A stretch of DNA of 48,570 nt from Acidimicrobiia bacterium. GTDB lineage: Bacteria; Actinomycetota; Acidimicrobiia; Spongiisociales; ZC4RG35. Position 1 is the stretch's first letter. Every line of letters begins with the position of its first letter. The stretch is taken from positions 1-48,570 of the forward strand of contig JAAXHN010000009.1 in the NCBI GenBank assembly GCA_012270885.1. The letters run 5' to 3'. The notes below the pieces were generated by a model, which saw nothing but the letters and a program-made list of their open reading frames with translations, was not told where the DNA came from and did not search any database. Position numbers and translations under genes: made by a program. This document shows, one piece after another, positions 16,401 to 23,588 of the stretch.

Positions 16401-18103
16401 GCTTGGGACAGGTCGAGGGGGCAGAGGCGGTCCGAGATGCCCGCCACCTGTTGGGAGACGCCCTCGTACTCGGAGGCCGGGGCGTCGTAGGCGGCGCGCC
16501 GGTGGTTGCGGATGACCCGCAGCATGGGCTCGCGGTTTTCCTCGAAGCGCGGGAAGGGACCGGTCACCGAGGCGATCTCCGCCGAGGTGGTGTAGGCCTG
16601 GCCGCTGAGGATGGAAGTGAGCGCTCCGGCTATGGCGCGGCCCCGGCCGGAGTCGTAAGGGATGCCCATCCGCATCAGGAGCGACCCCAGGTTGGCATAG
16701 CCCAGCCCCAGGGTGCGATAGTCATAGGAGCCTTGGGCGATGGCTCTGGAGGGGAAGTGGGCCATCGCCACCGAGATCTCCAAGACCATGGTCCACAAGC
16801 GGATGGCGTGCAGGTAGCTGTCGATGTCGAATACGCCTGTGCGGTCGTTGTAGAAGGCGACCAGGTTCACAGAGGCCAGGTTGCAGGCGGTGTCGTCCAG
16901 GAACATGTACTCCGAGCAGGGGTTGGAGCCGCGGATCCGACCCCCCTCGGGTGAGGTGTGCCATTCGTTTATGGTGGTGTCGAACTGCACTCCCGGATCG
17001 GCGCAGGCCCAGGCCGCCTCGGCGATCTGGTCCCACAGGCGCTCGGCGGAGACGGTCTTCATCACCCGCCCGGTGGTCCGCTCGGTCAACTCCCAGTCGT
17101 CGCGGTTCTCCACCGCCCTGATGAAGTCGTCGGTTACCCGAACGGAGTTGTTGGAGTTCTGCCCGGAGATGGTGGCGTATGCCTCACCGTTGAAGTCGGC
17201 GGGATAGCCTCCCTTCTCGATCAGGAGGCGAGCCTTGTCCTCCTCCACCTTCTTCCAGTTGATGAACTCCTCCACGTCGGGATGATCGATGTCCAGGATC
17301 ACCATCTTGGCCGCCCGCCGCGTGGTCCCCCCCGATTTGATGGCGCCCGCCGACCGATCGCCGATCTTGAGGAAGGACATAACCCCGGACGAACTTCCGC
17401 CACCCGACAGCCTCTCGCCCTCCGCCCGGATATCGGAGAAGTTGGAGCCGGCGCCCGAGCCGAACTTGAAGATGCGCGCCTCGCGGAGCCACAGGTCCAT
17501 GATCCCCCCCGGATTTACCAGGTCGTCCTCGACCTTGAGAATGAAGCAGGCGTGCGGTGCCGGGCGGGAATAGGAATCGGGGGAGGCGGCCGGTTCCCCG
17601 GTGCCGGGGTCGACGTACCAGAAGCCCTGTGCGGGGCCGGTCAGCCCGTAGGCCCAGTTGAGGCCGGTGTTGAACCACTGCGGAGAGTTGGGGGCGCCCA
17701 TCTGGTGGCAGAGCATGTACTTCATCTCGTCCTCGAACGCCTGGGCGTCCTCCGGGGAGTCGAAGTAACCATGCGTCTCGCCCCACCACCGCCAGGTGCC
17801 CGCCAGCCGGTCGAAGACCTGGCGGCCGGAGCGCTCCGAACCCAGCCGGGGTTGGCGGTTCTCGTCCAGGAGCGGCCGGTTCTCGTCGGAGAGCGGCACT
17901 CCCGCCTTGCGGAAGTACTTGGACACCAAGATGTCGGCGGCCACCTGCGACCAGTGGGCCGGCACCTCGGCCTCCCTCATCTCGAATACCACCGACCCGT
18001 CCGGGTTGGTTATCCGAGAATCCCTCTTCTCCCAGGTCAGGGTCTCATAGGGGTCCTCCCCCAGACGGGTGAATCGCCTGTCTACCTTGAGTCCCTTGGT
18101 CAC
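13442..18103 (-). CDS. nrdJ: Class II (adenosylcobalamin-dependent) ribonucleoside-diphosphate reductase with an intein
   Basis: The 1553-residue precursor includes a 431-residue intein, leaving a 1122-residue enzyme that makes deoxyribonucleotides using a B12 radical without oxygen. Visible are the active-site Cys in HACFILKVEDD (Cys186), RIFKFGSGAGSNFSDIRA, the loop NPCSEYMFLDDTACNLASVNL (Asn394, Cys396, Glu398; Cys407 follows) and IAPTG/TIGLLMDCDTTGVEPD, which the intein splits. The C-terminus carries a zinc-ribbon-like CDECGHMTVRNGSCYRCLNCG and a final GCS redox tail. GTG 18101-18103 is chosen because AGAGGAGG lies 7 nt upstream. It heads the run of co-directional genes that follows and has a palindromic operator candidate in its promoter. 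It creates a B12 requirement shared with the mutase at 40563. Confidence 0.95.
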   Translation of the reverse strand: MTKGLKVDRRFTRLGEDPYETLTWEKRDSRITNPDGSVVFEMREAEVPAHWSQVAADILVSKYFRKAGVPLSDENRPLLDENRQPRLGSERSGRQVFDRLAGTWRWWGETHGYFDSPEDAQAFEDEMKYMLCHQMGAPNSPQWFNTGLNWAYGLTGPAQGFWYVDPGTGEPAASPDSYSRPAPHACFILKVEDDLVNPGGIMDLWLREARIFKFGSGAGSNFSDIRAEGERLSGGGSSSGVMSFLKIGDRSAGAIKSGGTTRRAAKMVILDIDHPDVEEFINWKKVEEDKARLLIEKGGYPADFNGEAYATISGQNSNNSVRVTDDFIRAVENRDDWELTERTTGRVMKTVSAERLWDQIAEAAWACADPGVQFDTTINEWHTSPEGGRIRGSNPCSEYMFLDDTACNLASVNLVAFYNDRTGVFDIDSYLHAIRLWTMVLEISVAMAHFPSRAIAQGSYDYRTLGLGYANLGSLLMRMGIPYDSGRGRAIAGALTSILSGQAYTTSAEIASVTGPFPRFEENREPMLRVIRNHRRAAYDAPASEYEGVSQQVAGISDRLCPLDLSQAAREVWDTAMELGARHGYRNAQASVIAPTGCLVGGSLIPTERGLVRLRSLGDPEGARWQDLGILVGTDEGPRTATRFYVNGTEPLVTVDTGRGYRIQGTPTHRIKVVDLPSGDWVWKRFGEIEPGDLVPLQMNQLVGAPRKVTLPPLGEMHWTGDFTTRVPRKMTARLAEFVGYFMGDGSLHARGLRFCVTAGEFEVTERLRWLGKELFNLEAHMTEKQGYTEVAFHSVPLIVWWEACGFAKSAPTEGWVGKGWHPRIPDAVLASNDPETYRSFVRGLFEADGTVTSGYPNWSTTSIEFSRDIQSLLLALGFPTTRKMDTTGWGNSPLAVLRLLNLAHSMRFSEEIGFISGRKQARLVSTSKPQGARKDRIPAPRALIDRLVPEKGRLRRIMLASLARYGMVSRRSAQELLERTRDPELARLLDYFYDRVETADLGEEQWTYDLSVPENVTYVANGFVSHNTIGLLMDCDTTGVEPDFALVKFKKLAGGGYFKIVNQSVGPALETLGYTPEEKRQIIDYVVGTSSLEGSPHINRRSLRAHGFADEDLDRIEESLPGMFELRHAFNVLAVGEPTLRRLGVEPSQSQRLDFDLLSFLGFSPDQIDAAGDYVCGRQTIEGAPHLKEEHLAVFDTANRNGRHGRRFIHHNGHIRMMAAAQPFISGAISKTINMPNDVSPDDIKDAYDLSWKLGLKSMALYRDGSKVSQPLSSAGDDSSGEDEPELEEALGIEQRLAYGPLPEGTSPTQAYSQGMKPPRFLLSSRRAGWTREARVGGHKLYIRTGEYNDGTLGELFIDLAKEGATLRGILSCFAIAVSKGLQYGVPLEEFVDTFMYQTFEPRGLVQNHPNIKMTSSMVDYIFRALAIEYLEREDLGQVRTPELQELPEEPHPTVSDRGQQLALAAAQEEDNLEAVKEAAQFADSPATADLIYQLFPEAEGGGGTAMMPSSAQILLSKMMGDAPMCDECGHMTVRNGSCYRCLNCGASLGCS
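15020..16312 (-). other. Intein with LAGLIDADG homing endonuclease inside nrdJ
   Basis: The 431-residue insertion interrupts the nrdJ active-site sequence between IAPTG and TIGLLMDC. It starts with the splicing Cys (CLVGGSLIPTERG) and ends VTYVANGFVSHN, with the canonical His-Asn. Thr is the +1 extein nucleophile. Block B is GTPTHRIKVVD (about residues 68-78). Two dodecapeptide endonuclease motifs are seen, AEFVGYFMGDGS (about 139-150) and FVRGLFEADGTV (about 244-255), each with the acidic residue (Asp or Glu-Ala-Asp) expected for activity. All splicing residues are intact, so self-excision is expected, and both endonuclease motifs look functional. Ends are placed exactly: Cys codon 16310-16312, Asn codon 15020-15022. 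Confidence 0.95.
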
Positions 18104-18181
18104 TTGCCTGCCTCCTCTTTGGTCCTTGGATGACTCTTGCCTAGCCCACCGGGGATTCCCGGTTCGCCCTCCATTAGGGAA

Positions 18182-18231
18182 TTACAATAATGTAACACTC
18201 CTCTTGGTACCGGCCAAGCCTTTTCGGATGG
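18182..18231 (-). promoter_or_regulatory. Probable nrdJ promoter with overlapping palindromic operator
   Basis: Upstream of nrdJ the top strand shows TTACA-ATAA-TGTAA (18182-18195), a perfect 5+5 inverted repeat. Read on the minus strand, a -35-like TTGGCC is followed 17 bp later by TACATT, a -10-like element inside this palindrome. The overlap of operator and -10 is the usual geometry for repression. The position resembles NrdR-box control of ribonucleotide reductases, but the sequence does not match the NrdR consensus (acaCwAtATaTwGtgt) well. Confidence 0.45.
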
Positions 18232-18365
18232 GGCCTGATAGCCCAGAGCGCCCCAGGTCAGGTCGAATTGTGGCGTGCACCGACCGTTGCATGGCCGGTC
18301 CGTTCCCGAGCCGTGTCCCTTTGGCTATCCACCGTTCTAGCTGGTGTTCCGGTGAACGGTCTTTA

Positions 18366-18422
18366 CTACTTTCCAGAGGCCGGGATCTCCCGGAGATTTT
18401 TCACAAAGTAGCTGATTTTTTT
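18366..18422 (+). terminator. Nested stem-loop with seven-T tail in the nrdJ/UPF0182 intergenic region
   Basis: CTACTTT (18366-18372) pairs with AAAGTAG (18405-18411). Inside, CCGGG (18380-18384) pairs with CCCGG (18389-18393) through an ATCT loop. The outer stem is followed, after CTGA, by seven T residues (18416-18422). This is the shape of an intrinsic terminator read on the plus strand. No gene lies immediately upstream on that strand, so it may end a small RNA or act in the leader of the UPF0182 gene 150 bp further on. A second inverted repeat, ACCGTTC...GAACGGT, lies just upstream at roughly 18331-18360. Confidence 0.45.
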
Positions 18423-18574
18423 CGCGACATCCGGGCGAAGCGGCTATTCGCCGGTTTTCGGGGCCAAAACCACCCTTGTCGCTGGCAGCACGACACACCG
18501 ATCATGAGTAACTGTCCACGCGCCGCAAGATGCGGGGACATTCCGGTCCGGCCGGGGAGTAAACTAAGAATCTG

Positions 18575-21493
18575 ATGTTCTTTCCGGTAGGCACCAACCG
18601 CCAACAACAACCGCCCCGCCGCCGCCGTTTTGTCTGGGTGTTCACGGGTATCGCCCTTCTCTACGGGACTTTCGCCGCCCTTTCGCGAGTCTGGACCGAT
18701 TATTTGTGGTTCTCCTCGGTGGACCAGACGGGGGTCTGGTGGATCCGGTGGGTTTGGCTGGCCGCGCTGGGTCTCCTGGGGGCGATCGTCGTCTTCGGGG
18801 TGATCTGGGGGAACATGCGGCTCGCCCGGTATCTGTCGGTGCGTTACGCATCGTTCAGCACCGTCCCCGAGGACCCGGCCGTGGCGCAGATACGGCAGGC
18901 CGTGGGCGCCAGGGTGGGGCTCCTGGAGTGGGCGGCGGCCATCGGCTCGGCGGTGGTGCTCGGACTGGGAGTCTCCGCCTGGCGGGACCAGGCGCTGCTC
19001 TTTTTGAACTCCGAGCCGTTCGGCATCCCCGATCCCCAGTTCGGTTTGGACCTGGCCTTCTACATGTTCCGGCTTCCGCTCTGGTCGACCCTGGTGAGTT
19101 GGCTGACCGGGGTGGCGATAGCGGCCCTGATCACCGTGGCATTGAGCTATTTCGCGCTGGGGGCGGTCAAATTCCCGGCGCGCCGCCTCCCGAGATTCGA
19201 CACCCAGGCCAAGGCGCATCTCTCGGCGCTGGCGGCCGTGATCGCCATCCTGCGGGCTTTCTCCTATCGGATCGACACCTACCAGTTGCTGTACTCGGAC
19301 AACAACGTGTTCGGCGCCGGATACGCCGACATCAATGCCCGGTTGCCCGCCCTCAACCTGCTGATCGCGGTCTCGGTCTTCTCCGCCATCCTGTTCGTTA
19401 TCAACATCTGGCGCCGGGGTTGGGTGCTGGTGGCGGTGTCGGTGGCCGCCTGGGTATTCGTCTCCCTGGCCGCCGGGGTGGCCTATCCCGCCATCGTCCA
19501 GCGCTTCCAGGTCCAGCCCAACGAGTTGGTGAGGGAGGGACCGTACATAGAGCGCAACATCGCCGCCACCCGGGCCGCCTATGGCCTGGACTCGGTGGAT
19601 GTGAGGCCCTTCGAAGCCTCCTTCGAACTCGATGCCTCCGACATTGCCCGGAACGCTCCCACCGTCGACAACATCCGACTCTGGGATCCGGATGTCCTAA
19701 ACCGCACCTACCAGCAACTTCAGGAGATCCGCACCTACTACCGGGTGGATCACGTGGACACCGACCGTTACCCGATCGGCGGCACCGACACCCAGGTGAT
19801 GCTGGCGCTTCGCGAGCTGGACGAGCCCAATATCCCCGCCCAGGACTGGCAGAACCAGAGGCTGGTCTACACCCACGGGTTCGGGTCGGTGCTAAGCCCC
19901 GCCAACGTGGTGGCGGTTGACGGCCAGCCGGACTTTTTGCTGCGGGACATACCGCCGCAGACCACCGAGCCCATCCTGGAGTTGACCGAACCCCGCATCT
20001 ACTTCGGAGAGACCTACGAGCGCGACCGTCCGGTTATCGTGCGGTCGGGCGCCCAACCCCAGGAGATCGACTTTCCCGCCAGCGAAGAGGGAGTGGGAGC
20101 GGCGGACAACCGCTACAACGACTACGAGGGAGATGCGGGAGTGGAGATCGCGGGGATACTCCACCGATTGGCCTTCGCCCTCCGCTACGGGGATCTGAAC
20201 ATCCTGATCTCCAGCCAGATCAACCCCGACAGCCGGGTCCTGATGCAGCGCAACATCCAGAGCCGGGTGGAGACGGTCGCGCCCTTCCTGGTGGCCGACG
20301 CCGATCCCTACCCGGTGGTGCTGGACGGCCGGATCATCTGGGTGGTCGACATGTACGCCATAAGCGAGAACTACCCCTACTCCCAGCCGATCGGGGTGGG
20401 GCTGAGAGGCTTCGACACCGCCCGTCTCTCCAGCTTTTCCAAGCTCCCCCTCTCGGGGTTCAACTACATAAGGAACTCGGTGAAGGCCACGGTCGACGCC
20501 TTCGACGGCACCATCAGGCTGTACGTGGTGGACGAGACCGACCCGCTGGTGGCCGCTTGGCGGAGGGTCTACCCGGACCTGTTCGCGGACCAGAGCGAGA
20601 TACCCGAAGGACTCCGGGAGCACTTCCGCTATCCGCAGGATCTGTTCAAGATCCAGAGCGAGTTGTACCTCGATTACCACATGGTGGACGTGACCCAGTT
20701 CTTCCAGCGCAATGACGCCTGGTCGATTCCCTCCGATCCCTCCACCATCCGGCGCATCGAACTGCTGCGGGGCGATTTGATCGGCGGGCCGGACGGATCC
20801 ATCGTCCAGTATCTGCGGGAGATGCTTCCCTACTACCTGTTGATGACCCTTCCCGGTGAGGAAGGGACCTCCTATGTGCTGCTCCAACCCTACAACCCCC
20901 TGGAGAAGCCCAACATGTCCGCCTTCCTGATAGCCGACTCGACGCCCGACCGCTACGGACGGCTCATCGACTACCGGATGCCCCCGGGCTCGCTCGTGGA
21001 GGGCACCGGGCAGGTGGGCAACCGGATCGACCAGGACGATGAGATCTCCCAGCAGTTCACTCTCTGGCGAGGCCAGGGTTCCTCGGTGGTGCTGGGCGAC
21101 ATGCTGGTGGTGCCGATCGGCGAGTCGGTCCTGTACGTACAGCCCGTGTACCTGGAGGCCGAGCAGGGAGGACTCCCCGAGTTCCGCCGGGTGGTGGTCG
21201 TGCACGGCGACGACATCGAATGGGACGACACCCTCGATGGAGCCCTGACCAAGATCTTCGGGTCGGCCGACCTGGCGGCTCCCGCTCCACAGGATGAGCC
21301 GGATGACCCGGGGGCCCCTCCCGCGGAGGAGACGGCGCCTCTGCCGAGTACGGTGAGGGACCTGCTGTCGGAGGCCTCCGACGCTTTCGACCGGGCGAAC
21401 GACGCGCTCAGGTCGGGGGACCTAGCCGAGTACCAGAGGCTCATCGAAGAGGCCGCCCGACTGGTGGAGAGGGCGCTGAGCACCACCGGCTGA
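18575..21493 (+). CDS. UPF0182 family large membrane protein
   Basis: The 972-residue protein matches the UPF0182 (COG1615) family widespread in actinobacteria and cyanobacteria, whose function is unknown. The N-terminal 300 residues hold about seven transmembrane helices (for example FVWVFTGIALLYGTFAALSRVW, IRWVWLAALGLLGAIVVFGVIWG and LLIAVSVFSAILFVINIW). A large extracytoplasmic domain follows, with family segments such as NIAATRAAYGLDSVDVRPF, TYGLDS-type repeats and YSQPIGVGLRGFDTARLSSF. The last roughly 80 residues form an acidic, Pro-rich linker (DEPDDPGAPPAEETAP) and a charged helix, as is common in this family. It is divergent from nrdJ and its leader contains a terminator-like structure. 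No obvious operon partner. Confidence 0.9.
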   Translation: MFFPVGTNRQQQPPRRRRFVWVFTGIALLYGTFAALSRVWTDYLWFSSVDQTGVWWIRWVWLAALGLLGAIVVFGVIWGNMRLARYLSVRYASFSTVPEDPAVAQIRQAVGARVGLLEWAAAIGSAVVLGLGVSAWRDQALLFLNSEPFGIPDPQFGLDLAFYMFRLPLWSTLVSWLTGVAIAALITVALSYFALGAVKFPARRLPRFDTQAKAHLSALAAVIAILRAFSYRIDTYQLLYSDNNVFGAGYADINARLPALNLLIAVSVFSAILFVINIWRRGWVLVAVSVAAWVFVSLAAGVAYPAIVQRFQVQPNELVREGPYIERNIAATRAAYGLDSVDVRPFEASFELDASDIARNAPTVDNIRLWDPDVLNRTYQQLQEIRTYYRVDHVDTDRYPIGGTDTQVMLALRELDEPNIPAQDWQNQRLVYTHGFGSVLSPANVVAVDGQPDFLLRDIPPQTTEPILELTEPRIYFGETYERDRPVIVRSGAQPQEIDFPASEEGVGAADNRYNDYEGDAGVEIAGILHRLAFALRYGDLNILISSQINPDSRVLMQRNIQSRVETVAPFLVADADPYPVVLDGRIIWVVDMYAISENYPYSQPIGVGLRGFDTARLSSFSKLPLSGFNYIRNSVKATVDAFDGTIRLYVVDETDPLVAAWRRVYPDLFADQSEIPEGLREHFRYPQDLFKIQSELYLDYHMVDVTQFFQRNDAWSIPSDPSTIRRIELLRGDLIGGPDGSIVQYLREMLPYYLLMTLPGEEGTSYVLLQPYNPLEKPNMSAFLIADSTPDRYGRLIDYRMPPGSLVEGTGQVGNRIDQDDEISQQFTLWRGQGSSVVLGDMLVVPIGESVLYVQPVYLEAEQGGLPEFRRVVVVHGDDIEWDDTLDGALTKIFGSADLAAPAPQDEPDDPGAPPAEETAPLPSTVRDLLSEASDAFDRANDALRSGDLAEYQRLIEEAARLVERALSTTG

Positions 21494-21548
21494 GCGCCGA
21501 TTCGGGGTTGCAAACCTCCGAGGCAGCCTCTATCATCAACCCACACAC

Positions 21549-21625
<77 letters not shown>

Positions 21626-21651
21626 AACCGAGGCTCGTGCTTGGCATCCCC

Positions 21652-21869
21652 TCAGGATTGCCAGGTGGCCACCCGTGACTCGAGCGCTTCAAGGAATTCC
21701 TCAGTGTTAGAGAAGAGACCGTCCGGCCAGCGGCGTAGTCACCTGTAGGGTTGGGAGGCACCCCCATGTAGGCGTCCAGGTCGGCCAGGCTTGGCGCCTC
21801 AGCCTCAGTTGTGGAGCCTGGCTCGGCAACCTCCCTCTCAATGCGTTCCAACGATAGCCATGCGACCAC
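21652..21869 (-). pseudogene. Possible frameshifted small gene beside tRNA-fMet
   Basis: Minus-strand reading from ATG 21869 gives VAWLSLERIEREVAEPG and then SLADLDAYMGVPPNPTGDYA. Moving one frame near 21740 continues as RWPDGLFSNTEEFLEALES and RVATWQS, ending at TGA 21652-21654. Both halves look protein-like and join into one plausible protein of about 72 residues if one base is restored. Without the shift the first frame runs on into the antisense of the tRNA, giving the well-known artefactual GVGFEPTTFGL tail. I do not recognise the family. It is either a decayed gene at a tRNA locus or a sequencing indel. Confidence 0.35.
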
Positions 21870-21904
21870 GGACCGGGCCCCGGCACTCCGGTACGCTTGC
21901 AGCT

Positions 21905-22450
21905 ATGAGCGATGGGCCGATGGCGAACAGTTACTGGGTTGTCCCGGGCCGTTTCGCAGCCGGAGAGTATCCGGGCCATCCTAACCCTCGGGTCGCCGCT
22001 GCCAGGGTGCGAACTCTGCTTCGGGCGGGCATAGATCACTTCATCGACCTGACCACGGAAAGGGACTGGCTGGAGCCCTACGCGGGGATCGCAGGGCGGG
22101 AAGGCCGGCGACTCGGCATGAAGGTGGTGTATGAGCGGCGTCCCATAGTCGATATGAGGGTGCCCCGCACTCCACGGGAGACCGCAGGCATCCTCGACGC
22201 CATCGACGCGGCGTTGGATGACGGCAAGATTGTCTACCTGCACTGCTGGGGAGGCGTCGGCCGGACCGGCACGTTGGTCGGCTGCTGGCTGGTCCGCCAC
22301 GGCAGGACGGGAGAGGAGGCCCTGGCACAGGTGGCGGAGTGGTGGCGGGGAGTGGACAAGGCGTATCGCCTCCCAAACTCGCCCCAGACCCCCGAGCAGT
22401 GCGCGTACGTCCGCAACTGGACCGAACAGGCCGGGTTTCGCCGCCAATGA
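21905..22450 (+). CDS. Dual-specificity/tyrosine-type protein phosphatase
   Basis: This 181-residue protein has the cysteine phosphatase P-loop HCWGGVGRTG (Cys114, Arg120; CX5R) and an upstream Asp in RPIVDMRVP (about residue 83) that could be the general acid. The N-terminal YWVVPGRFAAGEYPGHPNP segment and HFIDLTTERDWLEPY fit the dual-specificity/cyanobacterial-type phosphatase group. It probably removes phosphate from Tyr/Ser/Thr of proteins or from a small phosphorylated substrate. ATG 21905 is preferred; the track start at 21791 lies in the antisense of the putative decayed gene. It appears monocistronic. Confidence 0.85.
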   Translation: MSDGPMANSYWVVPGRFAAGEYPGHPNPRVAAARVRTLLRAGIDHFIDLTTERDWLEPYAGIAGREGRRLGMKVVYERRPIVDMRVPRTPRETAGILDAIDAALDDGKIVYLHCWGGVGRTGTLVGCWLVRHGRTGEEALAQVAEWWRGVDKAYRLPNSPQTPEQCAYVRNWTEQAGFRRQ

Positions 22451-22651
22451 AGGAGCCTGGGAGGAACCGCCGGCACGACCTTGAGCGCTGAGGGGATTCG
22501 TCATGTTGTTTGGGGGTGGGGTTGCACGCCGCTCTCCCCTTCCCGGCGCCGTGGTGGGTGCAGGACCGCACGTCGGGTCTTGACGGTCCCTGCGACGGCT
22601 TCTTTGCCGGCGTTGGCTTTATTTGCCTCTGGATCTCCTTCGATTTGTTGG

Positions 22652-23089
22652 TTATGGAAGGTCCTCTGGGGTATTCCAGATTCCCACTAGCTGGACTCGA
22701 AGTATCGATGCTCCAAGGTTCTCAGGGAAAACTGCAACCACTTTGTCAACGCCAGTCGCCGATGGTGTGAGAACAGCCTGAAATCGCTGTTCGTAAGCAG
22801 CTTCTCCGATTTGTCGGGTCAACCGGTATTCATCGCGGATCAAATCCTGCCATTCGATCCCAAGCTGGTCGAGGGTGCAGAGATCGGTTAGGTCCAGCAC
22901 TCGGCCCACTTCGACGTCGATGCGCCACAACTCCCTGGGGAGGATCTGTCCGAGAGGAACCTGCTGCCGGAAGGCGTTCCGTTTCAGTTCAGCAGAGGCG
23001 CATTCTCGAGCTGTTGGATAGACCTGACGGAGTGGTGGTTGTTCTCTTGGTGGTTCTGGGGCTGTAACCGACTCGGCAGGTCGGATCAC
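22652..23089 (-). CDS. Truncated RES-domain (toxin-like NAD-consuming) protein
   Basis: The 145-residue product contains the C-terminal two thirds of a RES domain. It has ECASAELKRNAF (the conserved AxxE helix), RELWRIDVEVGRVLDLTDL, a long variable helix ending RLTRQIGEAAYEQRFQAVLTPSA, and a final strand block KVVAVFPENLGASILRVQLV. RES domains (ParT, MbcT) are toxins that degrade or transfer NAD. The normal N-terminal part, with the first conserved Arg and the GGRWN-like strand, is missing, replaced by a Pro-rich leader. The GTG at 23087-23089 overlaps the arsC stop (GTGA), so translation would be coupled to arsC. No Xre-type antitoxin gene is nearby. Probably inactive. Confidence 0.55.
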   Translation of the reverse strand: MIRPAESVTAPEPPREQPPLRQVYPTARECASAELKRNAFRQQVPLGQILPRELWRIDVEVGRVLDLTDLCTLDQLGIEWQDLIRDEYRLTRQIGEAAYEQRFQAVLTPSATGVDKVVAVFPENLGASILRVQLVGIWNTPEDLP

Positions 23090-23493
23090 GAGACCGGTTC
23101 GATGTCCAGATCGGCCAGGAGGCCTCGCACCCGTTGTTCGAGGTCGTCGCGGATGGGACGGATCTCCTCCATGGTGCGGTCGGCGGGGTCGTCCACCTCC
23201 CAGTCGAGATAGCGCTTCCCCGGGTAGATGGGGCAGGCGTCGCCGCACCCCATGGTCACCACCACGTCGGCGGCCCGGACGATCTCGTCCGACCACGGCC
23301 GGGGGATCTCTTCTGTGATGTTGATCCCCTTCTCCAGCATGGCCTGGGCGGCGGCGTGGTTGATTTCCTGTGCGGGCTCCGACCCGCCGCTGAACACCTC
23401 GACCCTTCCTCCGGCCAGCAACTGCATGAACCCGGCCGCCATCTGTGACCGTCCGGCATTGTGCAGACAAAGGAATAGGACGCTGGGGTTCAA
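23086..23493 (-). CDS. arsC: Arsenate reductase/low-molecular-weight phosphatase-fold ArsC
   Basis: This 135-residue protein of the low-molecular-weight phosphatase fold has the P-loop CLHNAGRS (Cys9 to Arg15) and Cys83/Cys87 in VTMGCGDACPIYPG. The DP-loop Asp is in LDWEVDDPAD. This Cys arrangement is that of ArsC enzymes that reduce arsenate to arsenite with thioredoxin or, in many actinobacteria, mycothiol/mycoredoxin. The presence of ino1 in the window makes mycothiol coupling plausible. No arsR, arsB or acr3 gene is adjacent. Its stop overlaps the start of the RES fragment. Confidence 0.85.
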   Translation of the reverse strand: MNPSVLFLCLHNAGRSQMAAGFMQLLAGGRVEVFSGGSEPAQEINHAAAQAMLEKGINITEEIPRPWSDEIVRAADVVVTMGCGDACPIYPGKRYLDWEVDDPADRTMEEIRPIRDDLEQRVRGLLADLDIEPVS

Positions 23494-23588
23494 GGGAGTG
23501 TCGGAAGGAATCGCGGCCCCATGGTATGACTTTTGGCGCCGGACGGCTCTCCAATATGATTCGAAACCAGAGGAATGAAGAGTATCGG

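Noticed and set aside
18104-18574. Cobalamin riboswitch upstream of B12-dependent nrdJ
   Set aside because: No B12-box or conserved core such as GCCACTG is visible on the minus strand; the structures present read toward UPF0182.
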